A stretch of DNA of 64,000 nucleotides, taken from the NCBI RefSeq assembly GCF_907164915.1, contig NC_061864.1:15941889-16005888 (forward strand), given 5' to 3'. The notes below the pieces were generated by a model. That model had not been told where the DNA came from and did not search any database. It worked only from the letters and a program-made list of their open reading frames with translations. Shown here in pieces: positions 22,586-41,072 of this stretch (its first letter is position 1; each line of letters begins with the position of its first letter). Source of the DNA: Impatiens glandulifera. Its lineage: Eukaryota > Streptophyta > Magnoliopsida > Ericales > Balsaminaceae. Position numbers and translations under genes: made by a program.

Positions 22586-23200
22586 CTTAAAATGTTTATG
22601 GAATCAATGATGTGTAAAGAGATGTGTCATTAAATCACTATTGAGAACTCTTGGCTGTGATATATATTGTCTTAGTGAAAAATGTATTAGTGTATTGTAA
22701 GAGATTTATGTAATGGACGATACTTGTGTAGTTGAGAACTCTTGATTTTATAGGGACATCTCGTGAAATTCTTGTGGTATTTATGATGAAAAGTTATATT
22801 TTAGAAAGTCATGTGTCTCATAAGGAGGTGGATTAAACAACTTATTTACTTTTACATTGTTAAAGATGACTACTTTTACATTGTTATTGATGACTAGTGT
22901 CTGAGTCTTTTGGAGACTATGACTAGAATTCAATAGATTATCACAAGTCTTTGTGTAATGGTTGTGAAGTTTGATTGAGACCATTGATATGACAAAAATA
23001 TATGGTTAGGTTACTATCTCAATTTTTTCTAGTGGTTTTCTAGTTTGTGATAAATTTACGAACTTTCAATGATTGTAGTCGTTTAATGCGTATCATTTAT
23101 AATTATTTATAATGTTATTATTATGATATTTTTTATATTTATTCTGTAGAGTTGATGAAGTCAATCGAGAAAATATTTGTTTTTTAAAAATTTACAAGCT
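22586..23200 (+). pseudogene. Fragment of the old Copia-like element (right of the nested insertion)
   Basis: Broken frames between about 22840 and 22990 weakly recall the integrase core of Copia elements (a DDY-like step, then SLLETMTRI, then VVKFD.DH). Together with the gag-like fragment on the other side of the insertion this suggests one old element split by the younger one. Heavily mutated, and a low-confidence call. Confidence 0.3.
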
Positions 23201-25729
23201 AAATAATATGTTGGGTAATGTGTTTATATTTTTTTCTTATTGTTATGTTTTGTGACTTTTTATTATATTCCAATTTATGATATCATATTTTATTTTGTTG
23301 TTATGTTTAAATAATTTTTATCATTTTTAATATGCATGGATTATTTTTAAAAATAAATATATTATTATAATAATTATATATAATTAATGATTAAATAAAC
23401 TATATAAAAAAGGAAAAAAAAGAAAAAAGAAAAAAAAATGATTAAAAATAAGAACAATAAGAGAGAAAAAATTATAAACTTAAAAGCTTTTGGAAGATGT
23501 AAAGTAAATTATAAACTTAAAATATTATAATTTTTTAAGAATTTATTAATTAAAATTATTGTATTAGATTATTATGGAAACGTGATTTATCTGAACTTAT
23601 AAGCTAAATTAAACTAACCCTGCAATTATAAATGTATTATAAATATCGAGCTCAATGTTACTTGACCAAATAAGCCCTAATAAATATCTAAGGATTTAAG
23701 AACTTGTTTGATTTAGAGTTAACTTTAAATAATCTAAATATCTTTTGATTAAAATGATTTAGCCAAAAAAATAAGAATTTTAATAAATTTACTAAGATTA
23801 CTCATAGTAAAAATAGTGTCTAAAAATAAAAATTTAATGTTTTAATTCTTATTAACTAATTACCAAACAAATAAATTTTTACTTTTGGGTCTAATTGTGG
23901 TATTTAAAATAAATAATGCAGTATGTGTTGTTGTACTCTTGTTAAATTTTGTAAATTTTTTTGGTGGGAAATTGGAATGAAATCTCATTTTCAAATAAAA
24001 ATAAAAGAGGGTCCAAAACATTCTCTTCATTATAGAGACATTTATCTACTTTATAGAATGAGACTAAACAATATATATATATATTAAAGTGAGTTGTAAC
24101 AGTCACAAGTTTAAATGTCAATTTACGTGAGAGCTTCCATTTTTGTTTCATAAGAGAGTCAGAATCCACGTGGCAGAAGGTGAGTGGTGATTGTTCATGT
24201 GAAGCCATATGTTAGAGCATACCTTAGCATAACCTATCGCTATAGAAAACCCGGTCCACAACCATTTACTACCCTTTATTTTTATTATTATTATTATTAT
24301 TCCCTTTAGGCTCCATTTTAATTATTTATTAATTTAATTACACCTTTGGGCCCCCAGTTTTATCAGTTCAATCGCATGGCCCTTTTGTGGGCGTTCCCGC
24401 ATTAAATCGGACCTTCAGCGTTTGAGATTTGAAACGTAAGGACGCACGATCGGACTTTCCAAATGGCCCACAAAGCATGTTCGTCTGTTTCTTAAATATT
24501 TCAGAAAATTCATAATTTTTGATATTGATCTCCTAACTATATGATATTAATTTAAGTAATCATTACATCATGTTTAAATTATGTGTTATATATTTTCAAT
24601 GTTATAAATGTCACTTAAAGTTCAATCAAATATTGTAAAAAAACATAAAAACAAAATGAATGATCAATTATTTAAATATTAATTCATTATAATTATTTAA
24701 GAGAGTATGAACTAATAATACCTTAATTTCGATTCTTATAAAAGATTACTTAGTTTTGTTCGGATTTGGGTTATTCAAATAATTGGGTTATTTAGAAAAG
24801 AATGATATGTGATAATTTTGAGAATTTGATGTTTTTTTTGGTAAAAAAGATTTACAGGTATAAAATAATAATTTAAAATATAAGATATTTTAATATTTTG
24901 ATTTTTGAATATTGAATTGACTAATACGATAAAAGAGAGCCGAATAATATGATGTTTTTGGGTTATAGTTATTTAAATAACACATACCGAAATAGGCCTT
25001 AAATGAAAGAAAAAGTTATCGCAAACTTGTTTGATTTTCCAATCTAATTATGTTTTTGATAGATTAATCATCATTAATCGCAACACAATTTGGAAACCAG
25101 CACAACCTAATATTGTAGAGTAATCTCATAAAAAAATGGCCAAAAAATGAAAAGAATTTGTGATATCTTAATTGTCATCTTATCAACATCATTGTAATCA
25201 AACGGACCCTGAAAGTCAATAATGTACTAACAACTTGCAGTGCATTTATCATTTGACTAATGGACAAAATGAGATTAATATGGGATGTGACATTATGGTC
25301 ATCAAGAAAAAGTACTACCACTTTTCATACAAAAGTGAAAAAATATATTTACCTCATTTTTATGTTACAATTTATAAACTAACAAAACTCAAAAAAATAA
25401 TTCAAAATTTTAAACAATGCCACTCTTAGAACAAGGTTAACCTCCCTATTATCATGCCTAATAACATCTCATCTTTATGCATAATTGGTGCTTAATCTAA
25501 CTTAAAAACTTCTCATTCCACAATTTTTTACTTATTTTCTCATAATTTCAACAATTTTAAATTGTTCTTTACTTCTTTATTTAACATTTCGTCGTCCAAA
25601 CTCGTAATCCTAACTGAACCCTTCTATCAGATGAGTACTTTGTTATGAGAACAAATCCTCGATATTGTTTCAAAAACCACGGGAATTAGGGTTCTCAACT
25701 AATATAAGTGCATATAGTTTTCTAATAAA
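23201..25729. other. Intergenic region with MITE-like segments
   Basis: No gene is visible. Short segments with imperfectly inverted ends suggest MITE remnants: about 24745-25005 (TTGTTCGGATTTGGGTTATT against AATAACACATACCGAAATAG) and about 25023-25212 (TTGTTTGATTTTCCAAT against ATTGTAATCAAACGGACC). The stretch at 24220-24490 has higher GC and no open frame. Confidence 0.35.
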
Positions 25730-26625
25730 TGTAAATAATTGATAGTTATTTTGAGATTTTGGAGATCTCTAGATTAATAAATCGTAAGGTTATAATCTTG
25801 TATATAGTTTAGATTTTTGAATGAATAAAACAACGAATTGTATTCCTTTACGATATCAGAGCCAAGGATTTTTCTCTCTTTTCTATTCCGCAGCGCCCTA
25901 ACCTAACGGTTCATAGTCTACTATCTTCTCTTCAATCACTCTCTTACATCATATTCTAACTATTCATCTTATGTTCATCTTCTCTTCAATTATTTTTTTT
26001 TTCAGATGACGATTAACAAATAATGATTTCACCTGGCCCTTGTCGTTTCCAACATCAATAATCACGTCTCTATTGTTCATGAGTTGGAAAACGTTCAATA
26101 CATGACATGGGCAGAGTTGTTCAAGATCCATGCCCATTCTCATCGGGTCCTTCATCACATCATCCCGTCGGTCCATGTTCTATCGTCGCCATCGACAGAT
26201 GAAGAGAAAGATATGTGGTTAACTCTCGATGCCACTGTCATTCGGTGGATCTATGCCACAATCTCATAGGATCTCCTTCACACGATCTTGGAACCGGACA
26301 TTACAGTCGAGCAAGCTTAGATACGGCTATGTGGGATTTCAATTTAAGCATTAAACATGATATTCTTGTAGAAAATAGTAATACGATATCAGTTTCAGGT
26401 ATTGGGCATGCCACTATTTCTTCTTCGAATCTTAAACTTGAATAATGTTCTCCATGCTCCTACTCTTGTTAAAAATTTAGTTTATGTTCGTAAATTCACT
26501 ATGGATAATTCTGTGTATGTTGAGTTTGATCATTTGAGGTTTTTTGTTAAAAAATTTCGGACGGAGACGCGTCTAATGAGATGTGACAGTCGGGGGGATC
26601 TATATCAAATTCAAATATTCAATAG

Positions 26626-27027
26626 GTGAAATTTGTTGTTCAAAAAACTCAAAGTCCGATCACAACTGGGAGTCAAGTGTCGTCTTATGTTTTTGTTGTT
26701 TTGTCGTCATCCTTGAGGCATAGTCATTTGGGTCATCTTAGCAACTCTAGTTTTAAATCTTTTAGATTAAATAACTTAATCCACTGTAATAAACAACATG
26801 TTTCTCATATTTGTCCTTCGTGTTCATTGGGAAAACATGTCCGTTTGTCGTGTAAGACTTCTACTTTGATTTCTTTGTTACCGTTTGACATTATTCATAG
26901 TGATGTATGGACGTCTCAAGTATTAAGTTTTATGGGCTATAGATATTATGTTTTATTTCTCGATAACTTTTTATCTTTTTTGTGGACTTTTCTTTATCTC
27001 ATAAATCCCAATAGCTTAATGTTTTAA
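26626..27027 (+). pseudogene. Copia gag-pre-integrase and integrase start (remnant)
   Basis: The frame shows SLRHSHLGHLSNSSFKSF and HICPSCSLGKH, the HHCC zinc-binding region of Copia integrase, then PFDIIHSDVWTSQ.. and GYRYYVLFLDNFLSF, the first catalytic aspartate region. It ends at a stop before the rest of the core. Confidence 0.8.
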
Positions 27028-27047
27028 TTGTTAATAAGACGTGGGAG

Positions 27048-28435
27048 TTGTTTCCCCGTCTAAGTGATGTTAATATTAATCTTTCATTATGGATCTTTAA
27101 TTATAAAGACTGTACTGATGGTTCTTTTGAGAGTCTTGCAGGTGATAGAAAAACTCAACAGGTTGTCGTTGATTGTGGGGAGAATTTCAGTCATGTTGTC
27201 AAATCGGCCACTATTCGATTGGTCTTCAGTCTTGCCCTATCGAAGAAATGGTCAATTCAACAACTTGATGTAAATAATGATTTTCTCCATGGCACTATTG
27301 ATGATGTTTTATACATGCATCAACCCTTTGGGTTTAGAGATTTCTCATTTTCTCATCATGTCTATTGTTTGAAGAAATCATTATATGGTTTGAAGCAGGC
27401 TCCTCAAGTTTGTAACAAACGCTTTACGGATTTTGTGTCCACACTTGTTTTTTCCCGAATTGTTTTAGATCACTCATTGTTTGTGTTTCTCCAGGGTGAG
27501 CACATGGCATACTTATTATTGTAAGTTAATGATATAATATTGACGGCATCCTCTGACTCTCTCCGCCGATTCTTAATCTCTAGCTTGAGTATGGAATTTG
27601 CTATGAAGGATTTGGATCCCTTGTATTATTTTTTGGGCATTTCGGTAAAGCCTCATGCACGTGGTATGTTCATCTCTCAGTGAAAGTATGCGTCTGAGAT
27701 TGTAAACTGTGCGGGTATGTCATCTTGTAAGCAGTCGACTACGTCGGTTGATACCACACTAAAACTTGGGGCTTTCATCTCTTCTCCTATGTTAGATTCT
27801 TATTTGTATCGCAGCCTGGCTGGTGCTCTACAATATTTGACGTTTTCTCGTCCTTATATCACGTATTCTGTTCAGCAAGTTTGTCTCTTCATGCTTGATC
27901 CTCGGGAGGTACACATGGAGGCTCTAAAGAGAATTATCTGATATATTCAGGAAACTCTTGATTTTGGCATTCATTTGTCTTTATCCTCTGTTACATCCCT
28001 CTTGGCTTACACTGATGATGACTGGGTGGGTGCCCTGACACGAGTCGTTCAACGTATGGTTATTGTGTCTTCTTGGGAGATAATTTAATCTCTTGGTCGC
28101 CTAAGAGACAAACCACTTTGTCCCGTTCTAGTGTCGAAGTTGAGTACCGGGCGGTTGCGGATGTGGTTTTGGATACTTGTTGGCTACGGAATTTATTCAT
28201 AGAACTTCATTGTCCGGTTCCGACCGCTACTCGTGTTTACTGTGATAATATGAATACGATTTACCTCTCTAGTAATCTCGTTCAGCACCAACAGACCAAG
28301 CACATTGAGATGTACCTTCACTTTCTTCGTGAGAAGGTCTCACGCGAGACTCGAGTTTTTCATGTCCCATCTCGCTTTCAACTTGCGGATATCTTCACGA
28401 ACGGGCTTTCGAGAGTTCTTTTTCAAAAAATTTGA
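27048..28435 (+). pseudogene. Copia reverse transcriptase and RNase H remnants
   Basis: WSIQQLDVNNDFLHGTIDD and KKSLYGLKQAPQVCNKRF (about 27250-27425) are RT motifs. The YVDD catalytic box is degraded to a stop followed by VNDIIL (about 27520-27540). LAGALQYLTFSRPYITYSVQ (27717-27941) and SWSPKRQTTLSRSSVEVEYR with TKHIEMYLHFLREKV (28073-28435) are the connection and RNase H regions. Stops separate the pieces. Confidence 0.85.
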
Positions 28436-29919
28436 TCCAATCTCAGCATACATCGTCCTTCTGCTTCAATTGTGGGGTGTAATAAAAGTAATCAATTAAT
28501 AGTTATCTTAGAATTTTCTATATAATTGTTGGTCTAGTTAATATATTGAAGATTTTTAGATCAGTGGATCTTAATGTCATAATCTTGTATATAGTTTATA
28601 TTTTAAAATAATAGAACAACGGATTGAATTTCATTAGTTTCGCATAAATCACATAGTCAATGACCCGGTGCCTCCATGAACAACATTTTCTATGGTTCTA
28701 ACACTAACACTAGTCAATAAAACACACTATCTTGATTGGTTTCACAATCCACGGTTGAATTCAATTCTCCCACTGAATTTGACACTAAAATTGCGGTATT
28801 TTTCAAGGTTTAGGTTTTGGTAAAATGATTGGAAATGATTAGGCATTAATTAGGGAGGGGCCAATGCCAGTAGTGAACGATGTTGAAAGGGTCCATTCAT
28901 AATGTGGTTGTGGGTATCTCCTAGCCACTTACCCTTAATTAACTTGAAGGTCAAAAAAGAAAGGACTCATGTCATCATCATCAATACTTAGCCCCACTTA
29001 CATTAATATCTCCTCTATCATTAATTCCTCAATTACAAATATATACGTCCCATGTTGTGAATCGACAGCTTACCAAGTTTCTTTCAGATTCAATTGTAGG
29101 AATTAGTTTAATAATTTTCATACTCTTAACAATAAAGCAAACTCGATTAGTGACATTCTAGACCAGTGAACGGGTTCATCATTTTTGTTTTTAAATCTTA
29201 GAAAATTTTCATTCGTCGTCTACATGGGATAAAATCATTTATAAATCAAGTCACGATAATAAAATGGTTACAAGTCAATTCTTTCAAACAAAACGTCTAC
29301 AATTTTATTTTATTTTATCTAAAATCATAAAAAGAAAATCAACTTCATTAAAAAAAAAAAAACATACAATGTTTTAATATTCTCATTATTTTGATCATAT
29401 TTTATTATTTTACTTCTCTATTTTTTATTTTTCTTAGTGCTTATCATAGCACTTACCATCCAAAAGGTATCTATTTGAAAGTCAACCTTGATTGTTACCA
29501 AAGTTATCACTTTATTGTTGACATTTTATTATAACTTTTGTGACAAAATTTACCAAATTATATTTTTATTATTTTTAAAAATATTTTAAGTTGAAGTGAA
29601 GAATCGAGATGACTTTGAATGATCATATTAACTTTCTAAACAATTTTAGTTAAAAAAATTAAATAAATCACTCATTTATTTATTTCTCTTTTGTTAAGAG
29701 AAAACGAGTAATCATATAAATATTAATACAGGGTGTGTTCTTAAATTTATATTTCAAATATATTCCTAGATCTTATCATAAAAAAAATACCTTTAATAAT
29801 TCTTTAACTGCCATATCAAATGTCAAATCTCTCTAATCGAGCTAGATAAGTTATTGTGATGCTTATGTTTTTGGTTGGATCCTGAATTATTTTGGCCATA
29901 GTTTGGTGGGGTATTAATT

Positions 29920-29930
29920 TTATTATTATT

Positions 29931-29964
<34 letters not shown>
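29920..29964. repeat. (ATT)n/(AAT)n compound microsatellite
   Basis: Triplets switch from ATT to AAT, so the tract is self-complementary and can fold into a hairpin. Confidence 0.9.
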
Positions 29965-29966
<2 letters not shown>

Positions 29967-31533
29967 TATGGATTGAGATTGATAGCTAGAGATCTGGATA
30001 CTATCTATCTTTTAGATCTTATGAGACCACATACTCTTATTAACATTTATATATATTTTGGAAATTAATTTAATTGGTTTTAATGATGACAAATATTAAA
30101 TCAAGATTGTGTGGGCTGAGGAAATATTGTTATATGGACATATATATAGAAACTAAACAAAAGTGAATAATTTGATTTAATTTTATACTGACTTGCTCTA
30201 ATTTTCTTTTCCATTTTTCCTGTAATTTGTTTTAATAATTGTTTCAACTTTCAACCACATATATAAAATGTTCATGATTCAAAAACAAACAAATAAAATG
30301 GAATATTTGACTAAAATTATTTTTTAAATATTGAAATTTCATTATTGGAAGAAAAATTAGTCATTATAGTGAACACCAAATTCTTTTAATTAAATCAATC
30401 ATGAAACACCTAAAAATTATTTTCTTAGCATTAAACTATGAATTTATACTTTACTAGTAATTATTTGGTCCAAGTATGTAAAAACCATTTATTAAACACA
30501 TTTCATTAATTCATTAAATCACAAAGATCACAATAACTCGATGATATTAAAAAAATCACTAACATATGTGATTTCCATAAAATAAAATAAAATAAATAAA
30601 CTCACGAATAAAAAGTATCATCATCATACCATTAGCTTAGAAGACAAGTGAATCGAGGAATTGATTATAATTTAGGGTCGTGTCTTTTTAAAATCATAGT
30701 TAATGTTCATATGAATTTTATATACTTCTATGTTAGCCCAACAATTTACTTACATTATTTTTTTTTCAATTTGATTAATTTATTTTTTAAAGTACTTTTG
30801 TTTTTGTTGAGGTCCAGATTAATACAATAATCACATTTCTTTCTCGAACCTTATTCATATTATATTGTGATATCTATTCGGAACCTCTTTAATCAATTTG
30901 TATTCTATGATATTGTACTTGTTTTAATTATTTTTGTATCATCGACCCAAAGAGATTCTCCATTGAACTAACGCTCTTCTTTCAAGTGGAGAGAATTCAT
31001 TATTTTTTATAAAGAAATAATTATGTCAAAAATAGATAGTCCAAACTCCAATGAACTACTAATGATCTTACACTAAAGAATTAATACTCCCCATTTTTGA
31101 TAGAAATAAACTTAATTAGAGTAATGATGAATTTTTGTGGTCCAAAAAATGGCATCATTGGATCCCCTCCACTAATCAAAATTTATATATATATAGACAA
31201 TCACATATTAAGGATTTGATTGGACAATCCATCACTTTTGAATCAATTTTATAATACATAATTAGCTCCCATTTTAATTCGAGAAAGATTAAGTTTAATT
31301 AATCAATGATTAATGAACCATGTTGGCTTAATTAATGTATCCAACGTATATGATGACGTTTTGTTAACTTATCTATATCGCATCATAAATTATCATTCCA
31401 TTAGAAAAAAATATATTATTTAATTAAACAAATTATAACAATGAATAAATAACTATAGATAATTTTATTTAAAATTTTAATGAGCTCCTGTTAAATAAAG
31501 TTTAACTAAACGTGTATTTTGGTGGTTAGTTTG

Positions 31534-31535
<2 letters not shown>

Positions 31536-31591
<56 letters not shown>
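31536..31591. repeat. (AT)n microsatellite
   Basis: About 28 consecutive AT dinucleotides, seen directly. Confidence 0.97.
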
Positions 31592-31595
<4 letters not shown>

Positions 31596-33509
31596 TTTTT
31601 TAAAATTTTAGAAATATAACATTAATAATAATGAAAGAGTCCATTTTAATTTAGAACGTTTTTAATTTAATATTTAAATTGTCTTAGTGAATTAATTTTT
31701 TTTTATATATTAACACAAAATAAGCTTGAGAAATTTGTTTATAATATTCCTGATATATTATTACAATCATGTAATGTTATTTGTTGTTTATATTGTTAAA
31801 ATTGATAGAAAATTATAAAAATATTGTATTAAATGGTGTATGAAATTATAAATATGTTTAGATTCAATAAATTAAAGAGGTAAGAAAATTAACATAATAA
31901 TATGTTTTTTTATAATATATATTATTATATATGCTCACAACTTTGTGTGATATTTTATATTTTTATCTGAAACAAACTTTCTTAGGGTTATATTATAAAT
32001 TATTTAAAAAATAAATTATTTAACAAACTGACATGGGCCAGAGATATTTATACTTATTGGAGAAGGATTGCTTAAATTAACATAAAAAAATTCTCCACCA
32101 ACCAACTAATTATTTAATAAATATACCCATCATATTGAAGGAAAATGAATTAATTAGAACTTAATTTAAGTAGGGATGATTAGTTCATTAATGATTAAAT
32201 ATACTAACTAGTAAGAGATTCAGCTACATTTATATATTCACTTTGTCGTTCAAAAAAGGGAAAATGAAACAAGTGTCAATTTTCTAACCATTTTAAAATT
32301 TAGATGCAATGCACTAGTAGTTGTCACATTAACTAGTTCAACAAATAAAATTATCAATAATTTATTTAAGATAATTGGTATTTCACCAACCAACTTTGTT
32401 TTGGTTATGTTTTTTTTGATAATATTCTAACTTCAAAAACTGAAATTTAAACAAAGTATAGTATAAAAAATACTAACAAAAGTTTTTTAAACTAATGCAC
32501 AACTTCTTACTTCAATTTAGATCTTCTTAATGATAATGAAACTGATTTTTGCTCTATTATACAAGACTTTTTTTTTTTCAATTGAGCCACTATATTAGGT
32601 TAATTTACTTATTATTATTATTTTAAGAAATAGAAAGTGGGTAATGGATTCCTTTTACCAATAAAGATAAATTAATGGGAAGTTGATTCCAAAATAGAAA
32701 AGAAAGTTGTGGAAGAACCTTCTTGAGTCTTCATCCGTGTACAAAAATTGATATTTTAAACCATTGAGAATGATAAGAAAATAGTTATTCTAAATTAAAT
32801 GGTTGTATTAAAAAAACAATTAGGGAGAAGATTTATTTGTAATACTTTAGGATAATGTTATATTTATAGAAAGAGTATTTCCTAATAGACTAATGGTCTC
32901 ATGTTCGATAGTTGAAACGAGGGTCATAATTATAAGAGTCGTGTTATAGCTCACTCAAAAGAATAAATGGAATTTAAAGTTATATTGATGTTTTTATAAT
33001 AACATAACAAATAAAATATGTTCAAATTACCAGAAATGTATAATGGGCCATGGCTAACTACAATCATGATTTTACTTTGCTATAATAAGACATGCAAAAG
33101 TATCATCATGTCATGTGATAAGTATTTGAATAAATAAGCACTTGAAAGTAAAGGGAAACATGTAATAATTTTCTTTAATTATCATATCATAGATAATTCT
33201 AATACCCTTTTGTAATATGTATAGAGATTCAGATGAGAAACTAATAAATTTATGCATTTTTGTAAAAAAATAACTTCACATTCAAATGTTGAAACAATTT
33301 GGTCATCTTTAAATAACACCCCCAACAAACAATTATATAGATTATTTGTTCAATGACCAGAGACAACTGAATCTTAATAGAGTCAGAATTGAGAGATTAC
33401 ATTGGATCCATAAGATTGAACTCAATAGTACTGCCACCACAATATATTTGAAAAAGCAAATTTCACATAGTCAAAACAGGATACAACATCAAGAGAGACT
33501 TGAAGAAAA

Positions 33510-38672
<5,163 letters not shown>

Positions 38673-39454
38673 CTTTCGTATCTTAATCGGAACACCGGAG
38701 ATCCAACCCTGTCCGCTCGCTCACCGAATCCTAAGAAACAGTCAACTGACCTATTTAGTGTTGTACTGTAGTCTGTAGGCCCATCAACTGCCGGCTGAAG
38801 AATTAAGAAATCAACGGAAAGAAGATCAAGATGGAGCAACGGATAGAAGTAGAGAGATGAGGCTTCTTCTTCTTCTTCTTTCTTCTTGTTTGGTGGAGCG
38901 TTTTTGAATGGGATTTTTGAAACTTTTTGAAAGAGAAGCCGGGCGATATTCTGGAGGGACGCCTGTCACTCTCTCTTTCTCTCTCTAGGGTTTTTTTGAT
39001 TTGATATATTTTATCTGAATTTTGTAGTGTCAATTTTATCTGTTATAATTATTATTTATTCCAAAATACTCCAATTCAAATTTATAATATTTTGTTTAGT
39101 ATATTCAAATCATGTTAAGATCATTATTCACATCAATATTTTTTTTCTTCTTTTATTTAGTATTTTTATATTATTATAATTTTTTGGTCAAAACAAAAGA
39201 GTTCAATTAGAAAAATATTCAATACTATGTACATGATTTAAAAGAAAACAAATTTAATTAAAATAGAAATAAATGATTTTTACAATTACTAGAACCGTTT
39301 GAAAACCAGATAGTGTTTTTAAGAATCAATTACATTTGAATTGTTGACCTTCATTTTGAATCCTCTGACCATATCATTCTTTTAACAACAAATTTGGTGA
39401 GTAATCTTGAATAAGCAAAATAAATATCACACTTATGATATTTAAAATATTTAA

Positions 39455-39600
39455 TCAAAATAGTATAGTGATAAGAGTCGCTTTAAGAGAGAAAACGAGT
39501 TCGATTTCATCTATAAGTACTTTGAGTTTAAGCAGGGGTCATTACTGTCGGGTGTTATGCTAGTTTTCTTTTAATTTCAAAAAAAAATGATAATCTTTAA
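39455..39600 (+). repeat. SINE-like tRNA-derived repeat, copy 2
   Basis: TAGTATAGTGATAAGAGTCG (39461-39480) looks like an A box and GAGTTCGATTTC (from 39497) like a B box, about 30 bases apart. The tail ends in an A run (about 39580-39590). The 5' part and the sequence after the B box match the copy at 335-470. Confidence 0.6.
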
Positions 39601-39999
39601 AATAATTGAATTTTAAACAACAAATTATGTTCTTTGTCATAAAAAAATACTAAATTGTATCATGAATTTAATGTAACTCATACCATTAACATTCAAACAA
39701 AACCCTCTATTACAATATTATATTATTAATTTGTGTGATATTTCGATAATAGAACTTTGAACTGACGCTGCATTGTCGTTCTTGATTTTGTTCTTATTCT
39801 TATTCATAGAATTCACCCGATTGAATTAAAATAGCGATCTTTGCCAATTTGTAGACTAATCAAATTTTCTGACATGTTTCCATTAGTGATGATTATATTG
39901 CCATGATCATTTTAAGACCACCAAATATTTTGATTATAGATGCCTAGTTTAAAACAAAGTATATGGAAAAGCCTTACCAAGGATAATTAAAGATAAAAT

Positions 40000-40260
40000 C
40001 GGATGCCTCCACGACGTTATTATTACGACGACATGATAGATATTTTTTAAAAAATCGATGGAGACAATCGGTAAACTAATTGATCTTTTTGAGTATCTCT
40101 GAACTCGTTAACATTAAACTTTAGTTAGGTTTAATAAACATTTTTTACTTATGTTTGTATTACTGCTCCCAAATTATTAATTTTGTTGTATTTTGAGTAT
40201 CTTTGTTGACCATGTGAATAATCATATTTTTTATTTTTTTGTCATCATCATTAAAATACC
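40000..40260. repeat. Dispersed repeat, copy A
   Basis: Shares several landmarks in order with 44640-44900: GACGACAT/GACGATAA, ATCGATGGAGACAATCGGTAAA (here split: ATCG, GAGACA, CGGTAAA), a GAACTCGTTAA-like step, and AAATTATTAAT followed by TTGTGTTT-like text. Non-coding; family unknown. Confidence 0.4.
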
Positions 40261-41072
40261 CTCGTTTACCTTGTATCTCATTAATTAAAAAAAAGATGAA
40301 GTTAGATAAAATTAGACAATAAATAAGTGAACTAAATATTAGAAAATAATATTCAATCACACACTCAAACGAAAAAGAGAGATTTAGAAAAACAGCCTAT
40401 TATGATCAAGATACATAATATTAAATAATACAATTACAATTTACAACTGTTTTTAGAACAAAGTAGCAATGGGCTAATTGGGTTTTCTTGTGTTTAAGAA
40501 AACCCAATAACAAATGGAATCATTATTATGTAAACTAAATAATTTGTTACAACTGTAATCACTTTGGAATATTGTAAAATAAAAATGAGAAGAGTTTTAT
40601 TTTTATCTGGTAAGAAATATGTTATTAAATTAGATGATATTTTTTAAGTAAAAAGTGAATAAAAAATATGTTTTGATTAAATTTAAATAATGCTTATATT
40701 TCATAAAATAATTTTGATCATGAAATCAAAAGCCACATTATGTTATCTATATAATATTATACAAGGTGAGCTATTGGTTTTCATCTTATAATCATACTCC
40801 AACTTTATTAATTACAACTCTATTAAAACATTGTGAAAAGTTAAAAAATTGATCTTAGATTAAGAAGGTCTCATCAAACACATCAATGAAGAAGAAGTGA
40901 AGCAGTAACTTTTATTCACAAACCATTTAAATTTTAAAAAAAGGCAGTCATATTCCACAATAGATGAAGAAATTCAAAGCAGTAAATTTTCTTAGTTTAA
41001 TCATAAAGATAAGATGAACGACGATTGATTAACAACCAATTAGATTTACTTACGGCTTCAACATATTTTGGT

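Larger units (their letters stand above)
25730..28641 (+). mobile_element. Degenerate, internally deleted Copia retrotransposon
   Basis: Short, diverged LTRs (about 25730-25848 and 28478-28641) share ATAATCTTGTATATAGTTTA and both begin TGTAA. After the 5' LTR comes a primer-binding segment (ATATCAGAGCC), and TTGTGGGG precedes the 3' LTR. In between, pieces appear in Copia order: gag (MTWAELFKIHAHSHRVL), a protease-side region, the integrase zinc region (HSHLGHLS...CPSC), the start of the integrase core, then directly RT (WSIQQLDVNNDFLHG), and RNase H (SSVEVEYRAVADV). At about 2.9 kb it lacks most of the integrase core and part of RT, and has many stops. It cannot be active. Confidence 0.88.
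28642..33509. other. Long AT-rich intergenic region
   Basis: About 4.9 kb without a supportable gene. It contains a mirror run of ATT/AAT triplets (29920-29964), an (AT)n tract (31536-31591) and a possible degraded SINE near 32870-32975. The bases just below 33510 are probably the KIN13B 3' UTR. Confidence 0.45.
38673..41072. other. Intergenic region between KIN13B and RABF2
   Basis: The first 300 bases above 38672 are CT/GA-rich and probably hold the KIN13B leader and promoter; TGGGCC on the minus strand near 38775 is a site-II-like box. The rest is AT-rich and contains a SINE (39455-39600) and one copy of a dispersed repeat (about 40000-40260). No gene is seen. Confidence 0.45.
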
